Source of the DNA: Amycolatopsis solani
GTDB lineage: Bacteria > Actinomycetota > Actinomycetes > Mycobacteriales > Pseudonocardiaceae
Direction of reading: 5' to 3'
Length of the DNA stretch: 64,000 bases
Assembly (NCBI RefSeq): GCF_033441515.1
Contig: NZ_JAWQJT010000001.1
Span: 2,728,001 to 2,792,000 of the forward strand
The notes beneath the pieces were generated by a model that saw nothing but the letters and a program-made list of their open reading frames with translations, had not been told where the DNA came from and did not search any database. The translations under genes and the position numbers were made by a program. Shown piece after piece: positions 8,097 through 19,109 of this stretch (position 1 is its first letter; every line of letters starts with the position of its first letter).

Positions 8097-8878
8097 TCCC
8101 GGAAGTACCCGAGCTGCGCGGAAAGTTCGTCCGCCGCGTCGGTCATCGGGCGCACGACCTGCTTCACCCGCTGCTTCGAAAGCCGGTACGACGGGCCGGA
8201 AGCACTCATCGCGGCGACCACGTCACCGCCGGGGCCGTGGATCGGCACGGCGACCGCGTGCATGCCGAGTTCCAGTTCCTCGTAGCAAGCCGCGTAGCCG
8301 TCCGCGAGCACGCGGTCCAGTTCGGACAGCAGTTCTTCCGGCTCGACCGTCGTGCGCGGCGTGTACTGTTCGAGCTTCCGCTTGAGCACCCGTTTGCGCT
8401 CGGCTTCGGCCATGTACGCCAGCAGGACCTTGCCGCTGGACGTCGCGTGCAGCGGCGTGCGCTGGCCGGTCCAGTTCTGCGTGGTGATCGCGGCCGAGCC
8501 GCGGGCCTGGCTGATGTTGATGGCGACGCCGTCGTCGGCGATGGCGATGTTCACCGTCTCGCCCAGTTCCTCGGCGAGGCTCAGGCAGCTCGTGCGGCCG
8601 AGCTTCGCCAGGTCCATGCGGCCTGTCGCGGCGCCGGCGAGCCGGACGACGCCGAAGCCGATCGCGTACTTCCCGCGTTCCCCGAGCTGTTCGACGAGCC
8701 CTCTGGATTCCAGGACGCTGAGCAGCCGCGACGCCGTCGACTTGTGGACCCCCAGTTCGCCCGCGATCTCGGTGATGCCGGTTTCGCCGTGGCGCGCGAG
8801 CAGCTCCAGCACGCTGATCGCCCGGTCGACCGATTGCACCTGGCTCTGAGTTGCGTTGCCCGAGTCCTGGTTCCGCAT
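8093..8878 (-). CDS. IclR-family transcriptional regulator
   Basis: A 261-residue DNA-binding protein. The N-terminal winged helix is VDRAISVLELLARHGETGIT with recognition segment GVHKSTASRLLSVLESRGLV. The C-terminal effector domain has the family pattern LHATSSGKVLLAYM and AVAVPIHGPGGDVVAAMSAS. ATG 8878 lies inside the pseudo-palindrome TTCCGCATAGCGCAA, a likely autoregulatory site. The nearest candidate target is the sarcosine-oxidase-type gene; another match to the same site lies upstream of the HAD gene near 20.96 kb. The effector is unknown. Confidence 0.93.
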   Translation of the reverse strand: MRNQDSGNATQSQVQSVDRAISVLELLARHGETGITEIAGELGVHKSTASRLLSVLESRGLVEQLGERGKYAIGFGVVRLAGAATGRMDLAKLGRTSCLSLAEELGETVNIAIADDGVAINISQARGSAAITTQNWTGQRTPLHATSSGKVLLAYMAEAERKRVLKRKLEQYTPRTTVEPEELLSELDRVLADGYAACYEELELGMHAVAVPIHGPGGDVVAAMSASGPSYRLSKQRVKQVVRPMTDAADELSAQLGYFRD

Positions 8879-8885
8879 AGCGCAA
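8871..8885. promoter_or_regulatory. IclR-type pseudo-palindrome at the regulator's start codon
   Basis: TTCCGCATAGCGCAA is symmetric except for one base pair (read on the other strand TTGCGCTATGCGGAA) and covers the IclR start codon. This is the usual size and place of an autoregulatory IclR operator. Confidence 0.55.
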
Positions 8886-9208
8886 CACTATCCGTTTCGT
8901 GCGTTTCCTATCGGCTGAGTGGGCGAATCTCTTGACGGGCCCGGCCGGGAGGCGCGATTGTTGCGCAGAGGGCACGGAAGCGCGCACTGCGCAACTTTCA
9001 CGCACTGCCGCGGCATCCGGCCAGTCGTTTCCCTGAGCTCACCCCGCAGGTCCGCGGAGGCCGCGCCGGAACCCCGCGCGGCCTCCGCGGACCGTCCAAA
9101 CCCGCCGGTACCGGCACCCGGATGGAGCAGGGACGGGTCGCGATCTTGATCTTTCTGGTGGTCAAACACGCGGGTCGCGCGTACGGGCGCCGGAACTAGT
9201 GCGAATAT
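8879..9208. other. Gap between iclR and mtrA
   Basis: About 330 bases with no credible gene. It holds part of the IclR-site palindrome, an inverted repeat GTTGCGCA (8960-8967) with TGCGCAAC (8988-8995), and a very strong 18-bp hairpin (9049-9093). The promoter of mtrA should be in the last 110 bases, but I see no clear -35/-10 pair. Confidence 0.6.
9049..9093. terminator. 18-bp perfect hairpin upstream of mtrA
   Basis: GGTCCGCGGAGGCCGCGC, a 9-base loop, and its exact complement. Since the flanking genes are divergent, it does not end a visible gene. It may insulate mtrA from upstream transcription or be a structured leader element. Confidence 0.5.
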
Positions 9209-9892
9209 GTGGACATGAAGGCACGTGTTCTCGTGGTCGACGACGACCCCGCCCTCGCGGAGATGCTCACCATCGTGCTCCGTGGGGAGGGGTTCGACAC
9301 GGCGGTGGTCGCCGACGGCTCACGCGCGCTTCCGGCGCTGCGCGAGCTGAAGCCCGACCTCGTCCTGCTCGACCTGATGCTGCCCGGGATGAACGGGATC
9401 GACGTCTGCAAGGCGATCCGCGCCGAGTCCGGGGTGCCGATCGTCATGCTCACCGCCAAGAGCGACACCGTCGACATCGTCCTGGGCCTGGAGTCGGGCG
9501 CGGACGACTACGTCGTCAAGCCGTTCAAGCCGAAGGAGCTGGTCGCGCGGGTGCGAGCCCGCATGCGCCGCACCGAGGCCGAGCCCGCGGAGTCGCTGAC
9601 CATCGGGGACCTGGCGATCGACGTGCCGGGCCACGAGGTCACGCGCGAGGGCAAGGCCATCCCGCTGACCCCGCTGGAGTTCGACCTGCTGGTGGCGCTG
9701 GCGCGCAAGCCGCGTCAGGTGTTCACCCGCGAGGTGCTGCTCGAGCAGGTCTGGGGTTACCGGCACGCGGCCGACACCCGGCTGGTGAACGTGCACGTCC
9801 AGCGGTTGCGCTCCAAGGTGGAGAAGGACCCGGAACACCCCGAGGTGGTGTTGACCGTTCGCGGTGTCGGGTACAAGGCCGGCCCGCCGTGA
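9209..9892 (+). CDS. mtrA: Two-component response regulator MtrA
   Basis: OmpR-family DNA-binding regulator of the essential actinobacterial MtrAB system, which couples cell-wall metabolism and division to DNA replication. The 227-residue product has a receiver domain with the acidic pair DDD at 11-13, phospho-acceptor Asp55 in LVLLDLMLPG, the MLTAK switch segment and KPFKPKELV, then a winged-helix domain ending VLTVRGVGYKAGPP, nearly identical to the M. tuberculosis protein. GTG 9209 gives an N-terminus like the mycobacterial one; ATG 9215 is the alternative. No good ribosome site is present. mtrB follows after 7 bases. Confidence 0.96.
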   Translation: MDMKARVLVVDDDPALAEMLTIVLRGEGFDTAVVADGSRALPALRELKPDLVLLDLMLPGMNGIDVCKAIRAESGVPIVMLTAKSDTVDIVLGLESGADDYVVKPFKPKELVARVRARMRRTEAEPAESLTIGDLAIDVPGHEVTREGKAIPLTPLEFDLLVALARKPRQVFTREVLLEQVWGYRHAADTRLVNVHVQRLRSKVEKDPEHPEVVLTVRGVGYKAGPP

Positions 9893-9899
9893 TGAGTCG

Positions 9900-11624
9900 A
9901 TGACCACGAAGACCCCCGGACGGATTCCCGCGTTCGCGCGTTCGACGGCACGCCTCCTGCGGCGTGTCGTCGTTTTCGCGCGCCGTCGGGCGGTCGCGTT
10001 CAACGAGCTGTGGAAGCACTCGCTGCAGTTCCGCGTCACCGTGTCGACGCTCGCGCTGTCCTCCGCGGTGGTCTTCGTGCTGGGCATGGTCCTGCAGAAC
10101 CAGATCACCGAACGGCTGCTGGACACCAAGCGCGACGCGGCGATCGCGCAGACCCGCGCCGCGGCGGAGACGGCGGCGGGCGAGCTGGTCGGGCTCGGCG
10201 GCGAGGGGCGCGACGCGACGACCAACCGGCTCGAGAACGCGCTGAAGAAGATCGCGATCACGCCGACCAGCCAGGACGCGGCGGGGTCGGCGGCGGGCAC
10301 GTTCGTCCCGGTGCTCGCCAGCGGCGGCCACGACCAGTCCGGCGACGAGCCGGCGTCCGCGGGCCCGTACGAGAACGTGCCGCCGCGGCTGCGCCAGTTC
10401 GTCGAGGCCGACCAGATGAGCTGGCTCGAGCACACTGTCCCCGACGCCGCCGGCGGGCGCACGACGTACCTGATCGTCGGCATCCCGCTGAACACCGTCG
10501 CGAGCCCGCTGCAGCTGTACTTGCTGTTCCCGCTGACGACCGAGCAGAACACCGTCGCGACCGTGCAGAACACGCTGCTGGTCGGCGGGCTCGTGCTGCT
10601 GCTCCTGCTGGCCGGCATCACGAACCTGGTGACCCGGCAGGTGGTGCGCCCGGTCCGCCAGGCCGCCGCGGCCGCCGAGCAGTTCGCGGGTGGTGACCTC
10701 GATCAGCGCCTCGTCGTGCTCGGCGAGGACGACCTGGCGAAGCTCGCGGTGTCCTACAACGGGATGGCCGCCAGCATCCAGCGCCAGATCCGCCAGCTCG
10801 AGGACTTCGGCGGGCTGCAGCGGCGGTTCACCTCCGACGTCTCGCACGAGCTGCGCACCCCGCTGACCACGGTCCGGATGGCCGCGGACGTGCTGCACGC
10901 GTCCCGCGAGCAGTTCCCGGCCGGGCTCGCCCGCTCGACCGAGCTGCTGGTCGACGAGCTCGACCGGTTCGAAGCGCTGCTCGGCGACCTGCTGGAGATC
11001 AGCAGGCTGGACGCCGGTGTCGAAGACCTGTCCGCGGAGTTCATCGACGTCCGCCCGATCGCGACCCGCGCGGTCGAGCAGGTGCGGGTCATCGCCGGCA
11101 ACGCGGGCAGCTCGGTCGAACTGGTGCTGCCCGACGACGAGGTGATCGCCGAGGTCGACGCGCGGCGCGTCGAGCGGATCCTGCGCAACCTGCTGGCGAA
11201 CGCCGTCGACCACAGCGAAGGACGGCCGGTGGTGCTCGCCGTCGCGGCGAACGAGACCGCGGTCGCCATCACGGTCCGGGACCACGGCGTCGGCCTGCGG
11301 CCCGGCGAGGCGGACCTGGTGTTCAACCGGTTCTGGCGCGCCGACCCGTCGCGCAACCGGCGCACCGGCGGCACCGGGCTCGGCCTGGCGATCAGCCAGG
11401 AGGACGCGCGCCTGCACGGCGGCGAGCTCGACGCGTGGGGCGCCCCGGGCTACGGCGCCTGCTTCCGGCTGGTGCTGCCGCGCCGCCAGGACGTGCCCGC
11501 CGGCGACTCGCCGCTGACGCTGCCGCCGCCGGACCACGTCCCGGCCGAGGTGCCGCTGGGGATCATCGACGTCACCCCGGCGCCGGAAGCGATCTTCGCC
11601 GAGCGTGAGGAAATCGGACAATGA
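9900..11624 (+). CDS. mtrB: Sensor histidine kinase MtrB
   Basis: Membrane kinase partner of MtrA, 574 residues. It has a short cytoplasmic N-terminus, a membrane helix at about 47-66, an extracytoplasmic sensor region of about 150 residues, a second helix at about 222-241, a HAMP segment, the phospho-acceptor helix DVSHELRTPLTTVRM with His316, and an ATP-binding domain with NAVDHS (N box) and GGTGLGLAISQ (G box). ATG 9900 follows the mtrA stop by 7 bases. Its stop overlaps the lpqB start (ATGA), so mtrA-mtrB-lpqB form one operon as in other actinobacteria. Confidence 0.96.
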   Translation: MTTKTPGRIPAFARSTARLLRRVVVFARRRAVAFNELWKHSLQFRVTVSTLALSSAVVFVLGMVLQNQITERLLDTKRDAAIAQTRAAAETAAGELVGLGGEGRDATTNRLENALKKIAITPTSQDAAGSAAGTFVPVLASGGHDQSGDEPASAGPYENVPPRLRQFVEADQMSWLEHTVPDAAGGRTTYLIVGIPLNTVASPLQLYLLFPLTTEQNTVATVQNTLLVGGLVLLLLLAGITNLVTRQVVRPVRQAAAAAEQFAGGDLDQRLVVLGEDDLAKLAVSYNGMAASIQRQIRQLEDFGGLQRRFTSDVSHELRTPLTTVRMAADVLHASREQFPAGLARSTELLVDELDRFEALLGDLLEISRLDAGVEDLSAEFIDVRPIATRAVEQVRVIAGNAGSSVELVLPDDEVIAEVDARRVERILRNLLANAVDHSEGRPVVLAVAANETAVAITVRDHGVGLRPGEADLVFNRFWRADPSRNRRTGGTGLGLAISQEDARLHGGELDAWGAPGYGACFRLVLPRRQDVPAGDSPLTLPPPDHVPAEVPLGIIDVTPAPEAIFAEREEIGQ

Positions 11625-13330
11625 AACGGCTCCTGGTTTCCTTGTTGTGCTTCGCGCTGCTTGCCGGCTGCGCGAACGTGCCGCTGGAATCGCAGCCCGT
11701 CGTGGTGCCCGGCGAACGCCAGGGCCAGGGCTCGGGGGACGTCGTGGCCGAGCCGCGGCCGGACCTCGACCCGCTGACGCTGGTCCGCGAGTTCGTCCGC
11801 GCGACGCTCAAGCCCGGGCAGAACAACGCGGCCGCCCGCGCCTACCTGGACGACGCCGGCCGCGCGAGCTGGCGGCCGAGCCGCAGCCTGACGATCATCC
11901 AGAACACCTTCGGCACGGTGTACGACACGAACCCGCAGCCCGACCCGAACACCCAGGTCGTCAACGTGCGCGGGAGCGACATCGGCACACTGGACCAGAA
12001 CAACGCGTTCGTGCCGGACTTCAGCGCGGCGCTGCTGCAGGTCAAGGTGCGCAAGCAGCCGACCGGCCAGTGGCGGATCGTCGACCCGCCCGCCGATCTG
12101 TACGCGACCGAGTCCGACTTCAGCGAGAACTACACGCCGATCCCGGTGAGCTTCTACTCGGAGTCGACCAACACGTTCGTCCCCGACCGGCGCTACGTCG
12201 TCGCGAAACCGCAGTCCGGGCTGCCGGGCCGGGTGATGGACCTGCTGGTCAGCGGGCCGTCGACGAGCCTGGCCGGCGCGGTGAAGAACTTCCTCGGCGA
12301 GCCGGTCGAGATCGACACGAACGTCAAGAGCCTCGACGACGGCACGCTGGTGGTGCCGCTGACCGGGCTGGCGGGGGTGCCCGACGACACCCGGAACCTG
12401 ATCGCCGCGCAGATCGTCCTTTCGCTCCAGTACGTCACGTCGGCGCGGATCCGGATCCTCGCCGACGGCGCACCGCTGGTGCCGAACCACCCGGACTGGC
12501 GCCTGAACGACCTCCCGGCGTACGGCTCGACGCTGTCGCCGAACCTGGAGCTCTCCGGCCTGATGACGGTCGGCGGCCGCGTCCGCTCGCTCGGCGACGG
12601 CACCCCGGTCCAGGGCCCGGCCGGCAACGGCGGCTACGACGTGGTGAGCGCGGCCCAGTCCCTCGACGGCAAGCGCCTGGCGGTGGTGGAGCGCGACGGC
12701 GGCGGCGTCCGCCTGCGCATCGGCGACATGGGGCGCGACCTGTCCCAGGTCGCCCTCGGCGGCACGACCCTGAGCCGCCCGACGTGGCGCCCCGGCACCG
12801 GCGAGATGTGGACGGTGGTCGACCAGCTGTCGGTGGGCCGGATGGTGGTCAACCAGAACGGCGTCTGGACGGCGCTGGGCGTCAACGCGACGGACCTGAA
12901 CCAGCAGGGCGAGATTTCGGAGCTCAGGTTTTCCCGCGACGGCGCCCGCGTGGCCGCGGTGATCAAGGGCCAGCTGTGGGTGGCGTCGGTGGTCGGCGTC
13001 GGCGACTCGGTCTCGTTGCGAGAGCCCCGCCACCTCCAGCCCCACGACCTGGAGGACGTGGTCGACGTCGACTGGGTCGCCCAGGACAACCTGGTGGCGG
13101 TGACGAAGTCCCCGTCCCAGCCGGTGGTCCGCGTGACGGTGGACGGCCAGCGCATGGACGCGTTCAACAGCTCCAACCTGACACCCCCGGTCCACGGCGT
13201 GACGGCGGCCCCGGGCCGCCAGATCGTGGTGGCCGACCTGAGTGGTTTGTGGACGGCGTCGGTGCTGGGCGAGGTGTGGCGGCCGCAGGCCCACACGATG
13301 AAGGACGCGGACCCGTTCTACCCGGGGTGA
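11621..13330 (+). CDS. lpqB: Lipoprotein LpqB, MtrB partner
   Basis: Extracytoplasmic lipoprotein that binds the MtrB sensor domain and tunes MtrA phosphorylation (known in mycobacteria). The 569-residue product starts with a lipoprotein signal ending LLAGC (lipidated Cys17). A GerMN-like domain lies at about 200-300 (YVVAKPQSGLPGRVMDLLVS) and a C-terminal beta-propeller follows (SLDGKRLAVVERDG, SELRFSRDGARVAAV). It overlaps mtrB by four bases. Codon use and length are normal for the family. Confidence 0.95.
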   Translation: MKRLLVSLLCFALLAGCANVPLESQPVVVPGERQGQGSGDVVAEPRPDLDPLTLVREFVRATLKPGQNNAAARAYLDDAGRASWRPSRSLTIIQNTFGTVYDTNPQPDPNTQVVNVRGSDIGTLDQNNAFVPDFSAALLQVKVRKQPTGQWRIVDPPADLYATESDFSENYTPIPVSFYSESTNTFVPDRRYVVAKPQSGLPGRVMDLLVSGPSTSLAGAVKNFLGEPVEIDTNVKSLDDGTLVVPLTGLAGVPDDTRNLIAAQIVLSLQYVTSARIRILADGAPLVPNHPDWRLNDLPAYGSTLSPNLELSGLMTVGGRVRSLGDGTPVQGPAGNGGYDVVSAAQSLDGKRLAVVERDGGGVRLRIGDMGRDLSQVALGGTTLSRPTWRPGTGEMWTVVDQLSVGRMVVNQNGVWTALGVNATDLNQQGEISELRFSRDGARVAAVIKGQLWVASVVGVGDSVSLREPRHLQPHDLEDVVDVDWVAQDNLVAVTKSPSQPVVRVTVDGQRMDAFNSSNLTPPVHGVTAAPGRQIVVADLSGLWTASVLGEVWRPQAHTMKDADPFYPG

Positions 13331-13394
13331 TTTCACTCGTGTGGGTGGCGGCTGGGTGTTCGAAACTGTCGGTGGTGGTCGTGAGACTGTCCGT

Positions 13395-14558
13395 GTGCTG
13401 GAGAAACTGCTCGATCTGCTGATCCCTCGCCGTTGCGCCGCTTGTGGGGCGCGCGGCGAGCCGTGCTGCGCGCGGTGCGGGGAGGTGTGGGGCTCGGTCC
13501 GCGAAGTCTGGCGGGTGCCGACGACGGGCCTGGTACGGGTGTTCGCCCTGGCGCATTACCGCGGCGTGGGGCGGCGGTTGGTGATCGCGTACAAGGAGCG
13601 GGGGCGGCGGGATCTGGCGCCGTCACTGGGGCGAGCGCTGGCGGAGGCGGTGGCGGAGCTGCCACTGGCGGGGGTCGGTGCGGGGGCGGCCGGGCCTGCC
13701 TCCGCGGCTGGCGCGGTTGCTCTGGTCAGCGGAACCGCCGCGAAGACCGACCGCCGCGAGCCCGCGGCAGTCGGCGGTGCCCCAACTCGCGTGGCCACCC
13801 TGCCCGCCGATGCGGTTGCGTCCTCGGCTCGCCAGCCCGCTCCGGCTTGCCAGCCCGCCCAGGTTCGCCAGCCCGCCTCGGCTTGCCAACCCGCCCAGGC
13901 TTGCCGTCCCGCCGCCGCGGTCGCTGCCGTGGCCGGCTTGCCTGAGCACGCGCGCCGGGCTGGCGTCGCCCACCCCGCCAGTGCCTCCGGCGCCGCCCAG
14001 CCGACCTGGGCGAGCGGGTCCGCCCCACCCGGTCCTGCCGAGGCGATGGCTTCCCCAGCCCGCGAGTCCGCCGTGGCCAGCCATCCCGCCGATGCAGTCG
14101 CGCCCCCAACCCGCGTGGCCGCCCCGTCCGCCGACGCACCCGAAGTCCGCAAGCCCACGAACCCGACCACCCCCACAACTCCACCGCGGTCGATCTGCCT
14201 GGTCCCGGCCCCAAGCCGCCCCTCGGCATCGCGGGTACGCGGCGGCCCCCACATCGAGCGCCTCGCGAACGCCGCAGCCCAGGCCCTCGCTGCCCACGGC
14301 ATCGACGTGGCAGTCGCCCCAGCGCTGGAACTCGCCGGCAGCGCCCGAGACGCCGTCGGCCTGGGCCGCGCACAGCGGGTCGCCAACCTCGCCGGCCGAC
14401 TACGGTTCCGCGAAGCCGGCCGCCCACCTCCGGGCTACCTCGTCGTCGTCCTGGACGACGTCATCACGACCGGAGCCACCGCGGCAGCCTGCACACGGGC
14501 ACTGGCCGCCGCCGGGGTCACGGTCTCCGCCGTCCTGACCCTGCTCTCAGCCGGGTGA
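13395..14558 (+). CDS. comF: ComF-family phosphoribosyltransferase-like protein with a large insertion
   Basis: ComF proteins help DNA uptake in competent bacteria; their role in actinobacteria is unclear. The N-terminus has the zinc-type motif IPRRCAACGARGEPCCARCG and the next conserved block ALAHYRGVGRRLVIAYKERG. The C-terminus has the family blocks LVPAPSR, the segment GLGRAQRVANL, and the PRPP loop VVLDDVITTGATA. Family members are about 210-250 residues; this one is 387. The excess is a low-complexity Ala/Pro/Ser insertion of about 165 residues between the strand ending ELPLAG and the LVPAPSR block. Start GTG 13395 gives the usual VLEKLLDLLIPRRC opening. It is placed after lpqB as in mycobacteria. 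Confidence 0.88.
   Translation: MLEKLLDLLIPRRCAACGARGEPCCARCGEVWGSVREVWRVPTTGLVRVFALAHYRGVGRRLVIAYKERGRRDLAPSLGRALAEAVAELPLAGVGAGAAGPASAAGAVALVSGTAAKTDRREPAAVGGAPTRVATLPADAVASSARQPAPACQPAQVRQPASACQPAQACRPAAAVAAVAGLPEHARRAGVAHPASASGAAQPTWASGSAPPGPAEAMASPARESAVASHPADAVAPPTRVAAPSADAPEVRKPTNPTTPTTPPRSICLVPAPSRPSASRVRGGPHIERLANAAAQALAAHGIDVAVAPALELAGSARDAVGLGRAQRVANLAGRLRFREAGRPPPGYLVVVLDDVITTGATAAACTRALAAAGVTVSAVLTLLSAG
13833..13922 (+). repeat. Five tandem 18-bp units inside comF
   Basis: Five in-frame 18-base units encode six-residue repeats of the form [QR]PAxx[CRV] (QPAPAC, QPAQVR, QPASAC, QPAQAC, RPAAAV). They lie in the low-complexity insertion, which suggests expansion by slippage or unequal exchange. 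Confidence 0.75.
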
Positions 14559-14756
14559 TTCCCCGGACCGAGTGCACGGGCGCGGAGTCCAGCAGGTCCA
14601 TGCACCCCACCATGGCACCGCGGCGGGAAAAACGCACACCCGAAGCCCGGCAACGAAACCCGGTCCGGCGCGGTACCGGTTCCGCGCCCCTTCTCCCCGA
14701 AAGGAACACCGCACCTGGGTGAAACCGCCCGTCACCTACACGAGTGACACCGGCCG

Positions 14757-14782
14757 GGAACACGAACGCCCGGACGCCCGTT
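14757..14782 (+). promoter_or_regulatory. SigR/SigH-type promoter candidate upstream of hpf
   Basis: GGAAC, exactly 18 bases, then GTT. This matches the thiol-stress sigma consensus (GGAAT/C - N18-19 - GTT) and has the same spacing as the site in front of sigR in this window. It would give a transcript with a leader of about 475 bases to hpf. Confidence 0.5.
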
Positions 14783-15093
14783 GTCCGGGCATGAGGGAGT
14801 CGATCACGACCACTCGGCCGCCACACCACTCCACCGGGGTGGCGGCTGCGCCGGACGTGGCCGTCACCCTCGGCGTCCACCTGGAGGAAGCGCTGCGCCG
14901 TCCGTGTGAAAGCACGCTCCGTGCACTGCGTCCGACCAGCGGGTGTTTTCTGGTGTTCATCCCGCGATCACTGCGCGGGGTGACGGAGTCTCATTCCTCG
15001 ACATCCCCCGGCTCGGGGGCTGTTGCAACGGGCGTGAGGAAGCTAACGTGCTCCGCTATCAGCAATCCCCGCAGGCAGGGAGGTGACGAGCCC

Positions 15094-15120
15094 ATGTCCC
15101 TGGCGCCGGAGGTGCGCTGA
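15094..15120 (+). CDS. Possible 8-codon leader peptide upstream of hpf
   Basis: ATG 15094 opens the frame MSLAPEVR and stops at 15118-15120. GGGAGGTGA lies 7 bases before the ATG, a better ribosome site than most genes in the window have. There is no obvious run of one regulatory amino acid, so classical attenuation is not indicated. The frame could also be the end of a longer upstream ORF. Confidence 0.35.
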   Translation: MSLAPEVR

Positions 15121-15264
15121 GTCCGCGCTCGGGCTTCCGGCACGAGACGTCGTGAACCGTTCCCGAGTTCCTTCTCGGCCCGCGATCCGGGCTTCCGTCC
15201 CCGCAATACCGGCGCCGTGTGAAAACACAACAGCTCGCAGTCATCGAAGCGAGGGAGGTCGTGT

Positions 15265-15951
15265 ATGGACATCGTCGTTAAGGGCCGCAACGTGGAGGTG
15301 CCCGACCACTATCGGGCACTTGTCAGCGAAAAGCTGGCCCGCCTCGAGCGCTACGACAGGAAAGTCATCCGGTACGACGTGGAACTGTTCCACGAACCCA
15401 ACCGGCGCCAGGCCAAGAGCTGCCAGCGCGTCGAAATCACCGGAAAGGGACGTGGCCCGGCCGTACGCGCTGAAGCGTGTGCCGCCGACTTCTACGCAGC
15501 GCTCGATTCCGCAGTCACGAAGCTGGAAAACCGGCTGCGGAGGACACACGACCGGAGGCGCGTGCACTACGGGCGCAGCCGCCCGGAATCGGTCGCCGAA
15601 GCGACCTCGGTGCTGCCCGGTGGTGGATCCCCGGCCGCAGCCAGTCCCGCCGCGCGTACCGCGGTGTTGGAGGCACCCGAAGCCCTGCCGCAGACGAACG
15701 GCTTCGCGAGTGCCGACGAGATACACCTGCCCCAGCAGCAGAGCTGGGCCGACGACGACCTCGGTCACCAGCCCGGTCGCGTCGTTCGCGAGAAGCAGCA
15801 CACCGCGGAGCCCATGACGGTGGACCAGGCTCTCTACGAGATGGAACTGGTCGGCCACGACTTCTACCTCTTCAACGACTCCGAAGCGGGCCGGCCCAGC
15901 GTGGTCTACCGGCGGAAAGGCTTCGATTACGGCGTGATCCGGCTCGGCTGA
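15265..15951 (+). CDS. hpf: Ribosome hibernation promoting factor, long form
   Basis: Binds the 30S decoding region and pairs 70S ribosomes into inactive 100S dimers in stationary phase or stress. The 228-residue product is the long form: an N-terminal S30AE domain (MDIVVKGRNVEVPDHYR to about residue 100), a flexible Ala/Pro-rich linker (about 105-170), and the C-terminal dimerisation domain (MTVDQALYEMELVGHDFYLF, ending VVYRRKGFDYGVIRLG). GGGAGG precedes ATG 15265. The gene sits between comF and secA as in mycobacteria and is followed by a terminator. Confidence 0.95.
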   Translation: MDIVVKGRNVEVPDHYRALVSEKLARLERYDRKVIRYDVELFHEPNRRQAKSCQRVEITGKGRGPAVRAEACAADFYAALDSAVTKLENRLRRTHDRRRVHYGRSRPESVAEATSVLPGGGSPAAASPAARTAVLEAPEALPQTNGFASADEIHLPQQQSWADDDLGHQPGRVVREKQHTAEPMTVDQALYEMELVGHDFYLFNDSEAGRPSVVYRRKGFDYGVIRLG

Positions 15952-15978
15952 GCCGGTCCTAAGGAGGCCTTCGCGGAC

Positions 15979-16004
15979 GGCCCGCACGCGCTCGCGTGCG
16001 GGCC
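15979..16004 (+). terminator. Hairpin terminator after hpf
   Basis: Perfect 12-bp arms (GGCCCGCACGCG and its complement) around a CT centre, 27 bases after the hpf stop. Confidence 0.85.
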
Positions 16005-16156
16005 CTCCGCATGTCAGGACCTACGGCGTGTGCACACGGCGGCCCCTGTTCCCTACGATGGGGTGGGAAGGTGGCGCCGACCACGGCGGCCGCCGCGGGA
16101 AAACCTGCCCGGGACCGGCCCGGGCGCACTCTTGATCAGCTAGTGAGGTCGACCGG

Positions 16157-19042
<2,886 letters not shown>

Positions 19043-19056
19043 CGTGGGGCAGGCAC

Positions 19057-19089
19057 CCGGGGGCGCGTGGCTCGGCCACGCGCCCCCGG
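19057..19089 (+). terminator. Hairpin terminator after secA
   Basis: Perfect 15-bp stem (CCGGGGGCGCGTGGC) with a TCG loop, 14 bases after secA and just before the P450 gene. Confidence 0.85.
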
Positions 19090-19109
19090 TGTCGTGAACG
19101 GGGGGTCTC

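Larger units (their letters stand above)
14559..15264. other. Long gap upstream of hpf
   Basis: About 700 bases without a convincing long gene; one open frame across 14572-15120 has an amino-acid make-up unlike a protein. It contains a candidate thiol-stress promoter (14757-14782), small hairpins (one at 15005-15019), and a short leader ORF with a strong ribosome site (15094-15120). It is most likely a long regulated leader for hpf. Confidence 0.6.

Noticed and set aside
14572..15120. 182-codon open frame upstream of hpf
   Set aside because: The composition is Pro/Thr/His/Arg-rich without protein-like pattern, there is no ribosome site at its start, and it runs through hairpins. Only its last 8 codons, with their own ribosome site, were kept as a tentative leader ORF.
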